From assembly GCA_039519185.1 (NCBI GenBank), contig CM076854.1, positions 158,096,166-158,160,165 of the forward strand: 64,000 bases of DNA, written 5' to 3'. Shown one piece after another: positions 1 through 8,794 of this stretch (its first letter is position 1; every line of letters starts with the position of its first letter). Below the pieces are notes generated by a model. The model saw only the letters and a list, made by a program, of their open reading frames with translations, made no database searches and had not been told where the DNA came from. Source of the stretch: Astragalus membranaceus (taxonomy: Eukaryota; Streptophyta; Magnoliopsida; Fabales; Fabaceae). A program made the translations under genes and the position numbers.

Positions 1-1012
1 ATGATAGACATGTTTCATCACTAACAGTGTGGAACAGTATTCCTCTCTATTAGTGAGGGATTTCAATACAAATATCTTTGAATTTAATTTTTAAGCCTTT
101 ATTTAATATTTGTTTTTAAAAGACAATACAAAGTTGAGAATAGGAAAAAAAACCAAAAAAAGATACTTATGTTTATTCATTCTTTTATGTTGCAATTTAC
201 ACATGTTATTTTTAAAAATAAAAACAAAATAGAATACAAAATTAGGAATACAAAATAGAATACAAAATAATATACAAAATCTAAAGTTAAAGTTTTTTTT
301 TTACAATAAATCAAGAGACAGCTTGCAATTCTTCTCTCTCTCTCTCTCTCTCTCCCTCGTGAGGTTGCCAAGATTCTTTCCCTCTTCCATTTAGAGCTCA
401 ACTCCAACACCTCTTTTAACTATCTCCAAATTTTTACACAAAAGTAAACCTCTACAACTGTCCAGCCCATGTCAGCGACTAGCTGCAACATCTAGCATCT
501 GCATCAAAGGCTAACAAGGCAAAAAGTTGAATTAGTGTAAGCAACAGAACATTGGGGAGGTAAAACTTTTAGATCAGAGCATTCAAGCACAAAAACTGCA
601 ACTCAAATTGATGTATCAATACTAAGCATACCAGCCTGTACAAAGAAAACAATTTCAAACACAAATCACACTCAATAAATACGAGGAGGGGGAGAAACAA
701 AAAAAGACTGATGCTTCAATAAATAGATGTTAATAGACATAAATCACACTAATGATTTCACTCGACAAACTTAACTCATCTATCAAGGCCTAGATACTAA
801 ATAGATGTTATTTCCAAACAAAGAATCGCAAACTACCCGACTGAAAGCTCTAGAAACAGAGCTATAAGCCCTAAAGGAGGACTCTAAATTGAGTTTTGAT
901 CATACATTTCTAAAATTGTTGCTTCAATAATATATAGCAATCCCAAAAGATAAACCCAAAATCAGCAAACAACATAAGTACATTCATACTTAACATTAAT
1001 TCACATCTTAAC

Positions 1013-1851
1013 CTGCAAAAGCCTTGATCAAATCAGCAACATTAAGATTTGGTAGTAGGTTGAATACATCCTAACAAAATAAAAAATGACATGATCAAAA
1101 CACAAAAATGGAGTAGACCAGTCGGAAAGGAAAAAAAACATAAGAAAGCAAAAAATAGATCATTTGAACTTGAGTAGTTATGATTTTTCCAGTCACTAAC
1201 GTCGAGTGAGTGATTTAAATGAGACCAAGTGAAGTGGATAAGCAAAAAGAATATCAAGTTAAGTTCCTGGACCATTTGATAACAGCAAGAGAATCAGCAG
1301 TTACAAAAAAAATGGAAACCAATTGCAAATGGTACAGGATCTCATGGTTTAAGGGAAGCTTTCCATCAATGACAAGGTCAAGGTAACTTCTTATCTCTTT
1401 AAGTATTGCATCCAAACCCTTCAAGGCTGTGAGTTTTGCACTTACCTACACAAAACAAAAATGACATTGTCAGCATTTATCCTTTTATCCTCTAAAAAGA
1501 CAACATTAGGAGCGGGATAACAAAACACAAAAACAAATTGAAAGGAACCAATGTATAGCAAGAAGTATGAACAAAAGGTACCTCAGTTGCAAGGGTGCTA
1601 ATGGTTATCCTTTACATCTCTAAGCAAGTGTTCCACTCCAGCATAAGGGCAAGAAGAATATAAACCATGGAATAATTCTTTAGACTATCATGAACAGTAT
1701 TAATTTAAAAAGTTGAAAATGAAACCGAAAATATATATAATAAAGAAAATGAAGCAGCTTTGCATTCTATCATACCTATTTCCTCAACTTCATGAGCAGT
1801 AGTTTCCGATTGCACATGCACAAAGACCTTTTGGCTTTTCTGAGTGGCATT
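1013..1851 (-). pseudogene. RPN8 (26S proteasome non-ATPase subunit 7) fragment, four exons
   Basis: Four exon-like blocks on the minus strand match the C-terminal half of plant RPN8, a lid subunit of the 26S proteasome: 1851-1776 (NATQKSQKVFVHV...), about 1640-1582 (EHLLRDVKD...), about 1449-1319 (KLTALKGLDA...LPLNHEILYHL) and 1070-1013 (DVFNLLPNLNVADLIKAFA). Introns are retained, so the piece was copied from genomic DNA, not from mRNA. The copy is dead: the acceptor before the second block reads TG instead of AG, and that block lacks two bases, which brings stops into frame. The N-terminal MPN domain and the final exons are absent. Identification is from remembered family sequence. Confidence 0.75.
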
Positions 1852-1972
1852 CTGCATTCAGAATAAACAATCTATCAGAGCATTAGTATGAAAGGGAAAA
1901 AGTTAATTAGTTGATAGCATTAAAAATAAATCAATAAAATAGTTGGATAGAATAGAAAAGGATAGAAAATTA

Positions 1973-2095
1973 TCACTCAATCATAGATTGGATAACACCA
2001 GCTCCAACAGTCTTGCCTCTTTCCCTAATAGCAAACCTCATTCTGTGTTCTATAGCAACGAGGAAAATGAGTTCAGCTTTCTCTGTTTTGTCTAA
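1973..2095 (-). pseudogene. Plastid-type EF-Tu C-terminal fragment
   Basis: An open stretch of about 40 codons ending in a stop reads ...MRFAIRERGKTVGAGVIQ..., the C-terminal end of elongation factor Tu of the chloroplast type, where the usual motif is MRFAIREGGKTVGAGVIQ. Several residues are changed (VAIEH where VACEQ is usual). Only the last part of domain 3 is present; the GTPase domain is missing. It lies between the NUP88 and RPN8 pieces and on the same strand, so it fits capture by the same transposon. It cannot work as a translation factor alone. Confidence 0.7.
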
Positions 2096-2393
2096 GAACT
2101 TGCTATTACATTGCATTATGATTACTGAAATTGTAGCAGATCGCAAACAAAATGAGGCCACAAATACAATTGCCATCACAATGCGGCAACCACTAATGTA
2201 GCAAACACGGAATAGAAACACATAACTCAAAAGATTGTATGGATTCAAGAGCTCTATATCCATATAGGCAGATTATGATTTAATTCCTAGTAACAAAAAC
2301 CATTTTGCTACAACATTGATATTTGATATATATTTTGGCTAAACAGTTTTAATTAGTAGTTGACTTAACTAGATTGGTTAATATAGAACTTAC

Positions 2394-2516
2394 CAGAAAA
2401 CTGAGTTAGAAGAAAGGATTCCCAAATGGGTATCACTGTAAGGGTGCCACAACGCTTCTAATACACGAATATCATTGTTGCCAAGGGAATATGTTTGAGA
2501 ACCAACATTAATAGTC
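2394..2516 (-). pseudogene. NUP88 (nuclear pore protein) single-exon fragment
   Basis: The block starts after a good acceptor (TTCCAG) and ends at a good donor (CTG|GTAAG) on the minus strand. It encodes ...DIRVLEALWHPYSDTHLGIL..., the block I recall as highly conserved in the beta-propeller domain of NUP88/MOS7 (WHPYSDTHLGILSSDSVFR). It is open and could still be spliced as a cassette exon. No neighbouring NUP88 exons were recognised, so this is a single captured exon with flanking intron sequence. Confidence 0.65.
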
Positions 2517-3475
2517 CTGGAACAACAAAATCCAAACACTCCACAATATCGTTATTTAATTTACCAGCACAACAGTATTCTGCACATAAAATTTGTTAGT
2601 GTATAGAATAAGTTATATCAAGAAGTAAGATTATAATCATAACACTCCACAAGATCGTAAGAATATAGGATTTGAACCAAATATCAGGGTTTGCCTACAT
2701 CATTGCTAGAAAGATAGGTTAGCTGCAAAAATATTGGTACTTTTTAAAATAATGAAACTATTTCCAATTTAGTAGCTTCAATGCAAGAAATATATATGGT
2801 CGGCATTTGTAAAAATATTGAACCTACAATTATAGGCCTGCATAACATTATCCTCTCCTGCTCTTGTGTGAGCCATAGAAATAGAATTCCCATTGCCATT
2901 ATCAAAACTAGCACCAAAAATTGTTTCTAACGGCAAAATGTCAAACTACCATATGTTCTTAAAAGTACTATATGTTACATCATTTTTTCTCCTACGTATA
3001 GTTCTTATGTGTGACACTAAAAGAATGGACTTTGGTCCAAATTAGAGAGCAAAAACACCAAATTAGACATGTTCTTTTATAGTTCTTTACAAACAAGGAT
3101 ACTGATATATCTATCCCTTATAGTTCTAAATCACTAATATCCTTTTGTTTTCTTTTCATACAGCTAAGAAGCAAAATGTGGCTATGAACTCATAATCCAA
3201 TATACAAGAAGACTTGAATAATGGCAAATTGTTACTAGAGGATGCAGAAGAGGGAGCAGAACTAGATTTAAATATATGTGGACCAGAATAAACACCATAG
3301 TGTGGTTAGAAAAACAATTGTCCTAACACAATTTCTTTGCATTTGACAGTAGTATGCTAACTGCATTAACTCTCGAAGTTTAGGGGGAAAAATCCTAAGC
3401 ATATGTGAGTATTTAATAACTGTATTTTATTTTTAAAGAATCAGCAAAAGGAGTTGACGAGGCCTACCGTAAATA

Positions 3476-3548
3476 CCCTATTTGCGAAGGAATTGACGAG
3501 CAGATTTTCCAACGATGAAGACGGATCCAAAACCCTAAATCTGCAATA
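3476..3548 (-). other. Possible fourth captured exon or first exon, unidentified
   Basis: On the minus strand this piece reads as an open stretch (FRVLDPSSSLENLLVNSFAN...) that stays open past a possible donor. It sits just inside the right subterminal repeats and upstream of the NUP88 piece. I do not recognise it. It could be the native first exon of the element's transcript or chance. Confidence 0.25.
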
Positions 3549-3779
3549 ACACACAAGAAAGTCAAACAATGAGGAGATCGTAGTGATGAGTGCGAGAGTG
3601 ATGAGTGCTCGAGAGTGAGGTTCGTGGGTGATGAGTGGGAGAGTGAGAGGCTTCGAGAATGGGAAAGTGAGAGTGAAGGGAAAAAAGAAAAGGTAAAGTG
3701 TTACTGGGAGGGCTTTTTTTTTTGAATAAAAAAGTGGGATTGAGTAATTGGGAGGGAAGCTGAAAAACAAAGGGGGACT

Positions 3780-4060
3780 GAGTATTTTTTTTGCTTAGTG
3801 ACGGATTCAGTGTTACTCACTATTAGTGAGGGATACTTTTTTCTCTCAAAATCCGTCTCTAAACGTCTTTTCAACATTTTGTGACGAATTTAGCTACGAA
3901 ATTTTTAGCGAGGGATATTTTTTCGTCTCTATATTCGTCACTAATGTAACTTAGAGGCGCGGTGACGAATTTATTTTTTTTCGTAGCTAAATCCCTCACT
4001 AATAGTGAGGGATAATTATCCATCTCAAAAATCCCTCTCTGAAAACCATTTTTCTAACAT
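3780..4060. repeat. Subterminal repeat block of the class II element
   Basis: Multiple direct and inverted copies of ATTAGTGAGGGAT, GTGACGAAT and CGTAGCTAAAT or CTACGAAATTT occur within 280 bp. They can fold on each other and match the 1-65 region in type. Such arrays bind transposase in CACTA elements. 4,061-4,388 holds GC-richer sequence with no gene or repeat that I recognise. Confidence 0.6.
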
Positions 4061-4388
4061 CCTCCTCGTTTGTCTTCTACGCGGACGCACCCTGGCCTGT
4101 GCATGGTCTGTACGGTAGCGGATGCAGTACGGGGCCTCTTTTAGTACTATTTGTGCCACCTCCAGTGTCGATTGCGCTCCTCGGCTTCCCCCTCCTCAGT
4201 CAGTGAGGGTCCTCCTTGGTAGTTTGGAGGCTTCCTCAGCCTTTTGGGGTCCAGGTCGTCATTTTCCGAACACCCTCTGATTCACATTCCTGAAGATGTG
4301 AAGACTTTGTTTCCCTGAAGATGTCCAGATTGTTGTTCACATTCCTTTATATGACCACGGTGAGGAAGCTATAATTTGAAATCACACT

Positions 4389-4632
4389 TCAAATGGTTTG
4401 TACACAGTAAAAACTACATACCACTTGTGCTTGATTGAAGCAAGATCCCTATTATCTACTCATGCTAACTATAAGTTACCTTTTATTCAACGACAAGCTA
4501 ATAGGATAGCCCATGCTCTTGCAGGAGCTTCCTTATTTCACACTAGACAACCCTCAGGATTCCAGTATTGCTCCTTCTTGTATTCAATTATTAATTCATG
4601 ATGAAATGAAATGAGTTAGTAAAAAAAAATCT
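4389..4632 (+). mobile_element. LINE (non-LTR retrotransposon) 3' fragment with poly(A)
   Basis: The open stretch begins SNGLYTVKTTYHLCL, like the zinc-finger-like RT-associated region of plant LINE ORF2, then jumps to LPFIQRQANRIAHALAG, the C-terminal signature of the LINE-type RNase H domain. The two are separated in complete elements, so an internal deletion is likely. It ends in a stop followed after about 20 nt by an A-run at 4,621-4,629, the expected LINE tail. 4,633-4,995 is AT-rich without a recognised feature. Confidence 0.65.
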
Positions 4633-4995
4633 TTTAGTAAATACATTTACTTTAATGAAAAAATTATAAATTATTCAAATAAACTTCAAATTAAACTAAT
4701 TGAAAGCTTTGTTGAATAGAGCTTGGTGGAAAAAAAATTAAGTATTTCAAAACAAAAAAACCAATCTACTATTGTTATTGGATGGGAGGGAAAAAAAACT
4801 CTGCACATGGGGTAGTATTCATGATCGATGCAGCAGGACAGCAGTCTACTGTGTTAAAAATCATTTGGGAAAGAAAGAATTGAACTTTAATTTAAAATAT
4901 TGGAGAGAAAAAAATAGGGACAGCAATCGTAAGCAAGACAGTGAAGTTTCAGAACTGAGATGAGATTGTTAATAAAAAAATTTGAATGATATGAT

Positions 4996-5069
4996 TGGCT
5001 TCGCCCAGACTTGAACCGGAGACCTTCAGTGTGTTAGACTGACATGATAACCAACTACACCACGAAACC
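4996..5069 (-). tRNA. tRNA-Val (anticodon AAC), variant copy
   Basis: The 74-nt minus-strand sequence folds as a full cloverleaf: acceptor GGTTTCG with CGAAGCC, A box GTGTAGTTGG, anticodon loop with AAC, and T arm. The T loop reads TTCAAGT and the B box GGTTCAAGTCT, which differs at two positions from the copy 92 bp away and from the usual GGTTCGAGTCC. The T stem still pairs through a G.T pair. A T-run (4,975-4,981 on the plus strand as A) lies downstream as a pol III terminator. It may be transcribed less well than its neighbour. Confidence 0.92.
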
Positions 5070-5160
5070 TTTTTGCAATATTTCATTGACTTTTTTCTTT
5101 TAACATATAGTGATCTTTTGCGTGAAAAAGCTAACAAAAAAAGTTTCATTTTTATAAATG

Positions 5161-5234
5161 TGGCTTCGCCCGGACTCGAACCGGAGACCTTCAGTGTGTT
5201 AGACTGACGTGATAACCAACTACACCACGAAACC
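5161..5234 (-). tRNA. tRNA-Val (anticodon AAC)
   Basis: A 74-nt minus-strand tandem partner of the preceding tRNA with consensus A and B boxes (GGTTCGAGTCC) and full pairing of all stems. It differs from the other copy at only three positions in the visible mature sequence. A T-run follows at about 5,136-5,142. The pair is a local duplication with a 92-bp spacer that also shows AT-rich flanks usual for plant tRNA genes. 5,235-5,579 holds nothing recognised. Confidence 0.96.
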
Positions 5235-7158
5235 TCGTTTGTTTAATTCATTAAAACAATAAAGTTATTTTATTTAATTGTTTTAGTAAGTTAAGACAAC
5301 TGTGAACTGATGCAGCTTATTGTAGCTTTAACCAGACACATATAAAATCGAATTCTAACAAAAATTCTGATTGAGGAATGCTTTCTGAAACATGTGTGTT
5401 CTACAATACATTTATAATTTATTTGCAGGAACAATTGCAGCATCTATCTTCACTTCAAAGAATACACAATAGACACCATTAATAAGCTAGTTCCAATCCA
5501 AAAATGTACACAAACTTACCACTGTAGCTCTTAGCAACCATAAGAGACTTGTAACTTTCCAGCATTGACCTTGTTTTTATCCTTTGTCATACCCTAATTT
5601 TGTCCGATCAATTAAATTCCCAAAAAAGTTCGTATTCTCGTTGCGTCACGTATCGCTTTAAACGCGCGTGTCTCTGGCACTCTCGTGCAACGATTTGTTT
5701 GATGCTCGTTTTATTTTATTTCGCTATTGTTATTTATTTAGCCTATTGTTATTGGTGCAAAAATAAATAAATAAAGGAACCTAATAGTCAAAAAAATTTC
5801 TTTTCATATAACATAATCTTTCTTTACAAACATGAGCGAAAAAAAAAAACAAATAGCAAAATAATACAAAAAATCAAAAAATACAAAATCAAAAAAGAGA
5901 AGAGAAGGGCGCAGCAGCTGCCTGCCTGCCCTAGAGTTGTCCTTTTGATTCCCTTTTTTTTCTTGCTATTGTCCTTCCTTTGACTGTCCTTGGCACCCTA
6001 AAATTGCTCCAGCTGTTGTCCTTTTTATTCCCCTCAAAGATGCTGTCCTTTTGATGCCATTTTTTTTGCCCTAATTGCTGTCTATCCTCAGCACCTCATA
6101 CGCCTATAAATACTCAAAACAGTAGCACAATCAAGGAGCAGAGAATCAACAGAAAATGGACACCAAAATACGCTCAAAAATAGGCACACAGTCACTGAGA
6201 GATACATAAAACATACACATATACATATAGTAGCTGGCCACAAAAAACTAAGAGATATACACAGACAGTAAAAATGCCATTGTAGAGCAGGAAAGAAACA
6301 AAAACTTAGCACAAAAGTCACAGAGGCGATTCTGAATTCTAGGAGAACAAGAAGAACACACTGGCAGCAGCTGAAGGTATACTTATTTGGCAATTCCATT
6401 TTTTTTTATATTCTGATTCAGTAAGGTAAAACCAATTGATTAGACGTAGGGATAAGGGTAAAAAAAATATATATCAGAGAAAGGAAAGAAAATGGGCACC
6501 GTGAGATGAGAGAGTAGAAAAAGATTTTTACCTCCGGCCACCGTCCACGGTGGCCGTCGCCGTAGCCTCGCCGTGCGTCACCTAAAATGCTTCCATCCTC
6601 ACCGTAGCCAACGCAAATCACCAGCACCGTCACCTCCTCTCTCACAGCCTCCCCTCGATCACATCGCTCCACCTTCACACCTACAAACACCACTAGTGAA
6701 CCCACGCCAGACAACCACCGTACCACCACCGTGGCTCCCTCACCGTAGCCAACCGGAACCACCATCAACCATCAACAACCTCCCCCATCCACCACGATTT
6801 CACCCTCCCTTCGCACCCAAGGGTCCCAAAACTACCCACGGTCCCCCCACATCACCATCGCACACCACCATACCCCAAGCCATCGACAACAACAACCATC
6901 CACCAGCATAGAAACCAAACCAACTGCGCCATATCCCCCCACCACACCCCAACCGACGCCGTCGTAAGTCAAAATATCCCCATGGCCGTCGTTCGTAAGT
7001 TTTCCCCTCTCTCCGTGTTATGGTTCGTTGTCACCGTCATAGAGAGAGAGAGGTCAGGACGTTGAGCAGGAGAAAGGGGGGTTCTTGGTGGGGGGAAAAC
7101 GGAGTAAAGGAGAAGAGAGGGTGAGGATCGGTAAAGGGGGAAAGAAATGCGAGGTCAC

Positions 7159-7162
<4 letters not shown>

Positions 7163-7208
<46 letters not shown>
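7163..7208. repeat. (GA)n microsatellite
   Basis: About 23 GA units inside the solo LTR, with further purine-rich GA tracts up to about 7,340. Confidence 0.95.
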
Positions 7209-7211
<3 letters not shown>

Positions 7212-7814
7212 GGCGTTGAGCGAAAAGGAAACGAAAATTGGGGTTAGAGGAGAAGAGAGAGTGACGAACAGCGCTGCTAGGGGAGGGCGAGGCCAAGGTT
7301 TTGAGAGAGAAAGGGAGTTGGTTCGGAGAGGGAGAGAAATGGAAGCTAGGGTTGGGGATGAGGGGGACGCGGCCCTGAGAGTGAGAAGGTTAGAAATTAG
7401 GGTTTGAGGATTTGTTTTGATTTCGTTTTATATAGCCCAGTTTTTTTTAATCTTTTTTCATTAATGCTATTTTCTATTCACACCCCATCCTTTCGTATTA
7501 CACCCCCTGAAAAGCCCATGTTACGTGGGCTGATGAACGGAGGACATGCACTGGGGCTGTTACTTATTAGGCTCACGCACCCCCTTTTAAAAGTCCAGAA
7601 ACTTGTACACCTCACATACGGATTGGGCTCACTGTTTGCACCTCTCTTTTTAAAATACAACCTCCTGCTCCTTTTCGCACCTCTTTTTTTTAAATATACA
7701 CCCCCTTTTCTTTCCTTTTTTTTAAATTTCTTTTCTACAAATAAACATTTTCTTTTACAAACCTATCTTTTCCCAAACAACAAACAAACAATTTCCCAAA
7801 CATAAAAGTAGGTT

Positions 7815-7940
7815 GTTATTAATGATCACTCTGAGTTTAACTTGTTTGATCGTCAATAACAACTATATTTTTCAAATGGGCTATGAGTGATGACCACTCT
7901 GAGTTTTACTTGTTTGGTCATTACGAATACCTATCCCAAA
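7815..7940. repeat. Diverged tandem pair inside the solo LTR
   Basis: ATGATCACTCTGAGTTTAAC at about 7,822 recurs as ATGACCACTCTGAGTTTTAC at about 7,889, each followed by CTTGTTTG and then GATCGTCAAT or GGTCATTACG. Within each unit the first and last parts are nearly complementary (TGATCA.../...GATCGTCA; TGACCA.../...TGGTCA), so each could form a stem. Confidence 0.6.
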
Positions 7941-8312
7941 TTTCAAAAATAAATAAAAAACACCAAACACACAAACATTTTAACCAAGAACTACGTAGCT
8001 TTGATTTCTCCTGTCAAGCACAAAAAACAAAAAATTTTATTAAGTCTTCCTTTTCAATTTTGCAAATAATAAAAAGGGTAAATTAGAGTATTTTCTTCAA
8101 ATTAACTTTCTTTCTACACATTAAATTAAATGATAACCTTTCTTTTGAAAGGATGCTGTGGAGTGCTAATACCTTCCCCACGCATAATCGACCCCCGAAC
8201 CCAAAAATAAAGGTTTTTTTCAATGCTTTCCTGTTTAATAAATATTGATGGCGCCTTCATTGCAAAATGACGAAGAATCCCTTCCTTCGGATTTTTCGGT
8301 CGCTACATCCTT

Positions 8313-8794
8313 GAATACACAATCATGAGAGCCTCTCAAAATCCATTAAAAACCTTGTAAGTACTAGTAAATCTATATTTTTCTCTATGACAATGGAAAA
8401 CTAGAACATTATGATTCAAGAGGATATCGCAGAAGCTTCCTTCCGATTGCATTTGAATGTCATTTGTTTTACAAAAAATGTATCATTTGAAACACTCTTC
8501 TGAGACAATTAACTATGAAGTCGCATTTATCATTGCTATTGTTTGGTATCACAATTTTGTGAATGAAGGAAAATATATTGCATATGTTGAAGAAATAATC
8601 TAATGTGAATAGTTTTTTTTTGACAAGATCTAATGTGAATATCTTAAACTAACTTGATTTATCCAAATGTAATCTAAGAAAAGAAATCAACGTACTGATA
8701 TTAAAAGGACTATTTAGCAAAGCTTACAATTTGCAAAATGATAGCTATACAATGTTGATTAGATTCAACCTCCTAACATTAGCAAGTTCATAGT
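8313..8794. other. 3' flank of the PSK-simulator-like gene, nothing else seen
   Basis: AT-rich sequence downstream of the minus-strand gene. It should contain the 3' UTR and polyadenylation site. No ORF, repeat or inverted repeat was recognised. Confidence 0.5.

Larger units (their letters stand above)
1..4060 (-). mobile_element. Class II transposon (CACTA-like) carrying captured host gene fragments
   Basis: The stretch is bounded on the right (about 3,780-4,060) by dense short repeats of the type TTAGTGAGGGAT and GTGACGAATTT in both orientations, and similar repeats (ATTAGTGAGGGAT) occur at 1-65. Such subterminal arrays are typical of CACTA elements. Between them lie minus-strand pieces of three unrelated host genes with remnants of introns: NUP88, plastid EF-Tu and RPN8. 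No transposase is visible, so this would be a non-autonomous, gene-capturing element. The left end lies outside or at the window edge and the exact right terminal inverted repeat was not found; the superfamily is an inference, and a Mutator-type carrier is possible. Confidence 0.55.
5585..8307 (+). mobile_element. Solo LTR, TGTCATACCC...GCTACA family
   Basis: The sequence begins TGTCATACCC and ends TTTCGGTCGCTACA, the TG..CA form of an LTR, and is flanked by a perfect 5-bp duplication TCCTT (5,580-5,584 and 8,308-8,312). No primer site, gag or pol follows, so it is a solo LTR made by recombination between the two ends. A TATA box (CCTATAAATACT, about 6,103-6,112) marks the transcription start zone. 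The same end sequences occur inverted at 12,301-13,723. Near the 3' end it carries the shared motif GCATAATCGACCCCCGAA (8,182-8,199) and TGGCGCCTTC (8,249-8,258). Short open frames inside are not gene-like. Confidence 0.88.

Noticed and set aside
6418..6911. Opposed open frames rich in Pro/His and Gly/Val at 6.4-6.9 kb
   Set aside because: They are in the leader zone of a solo LTR in a C-rich stretch; the composition alone keeps both strands open.
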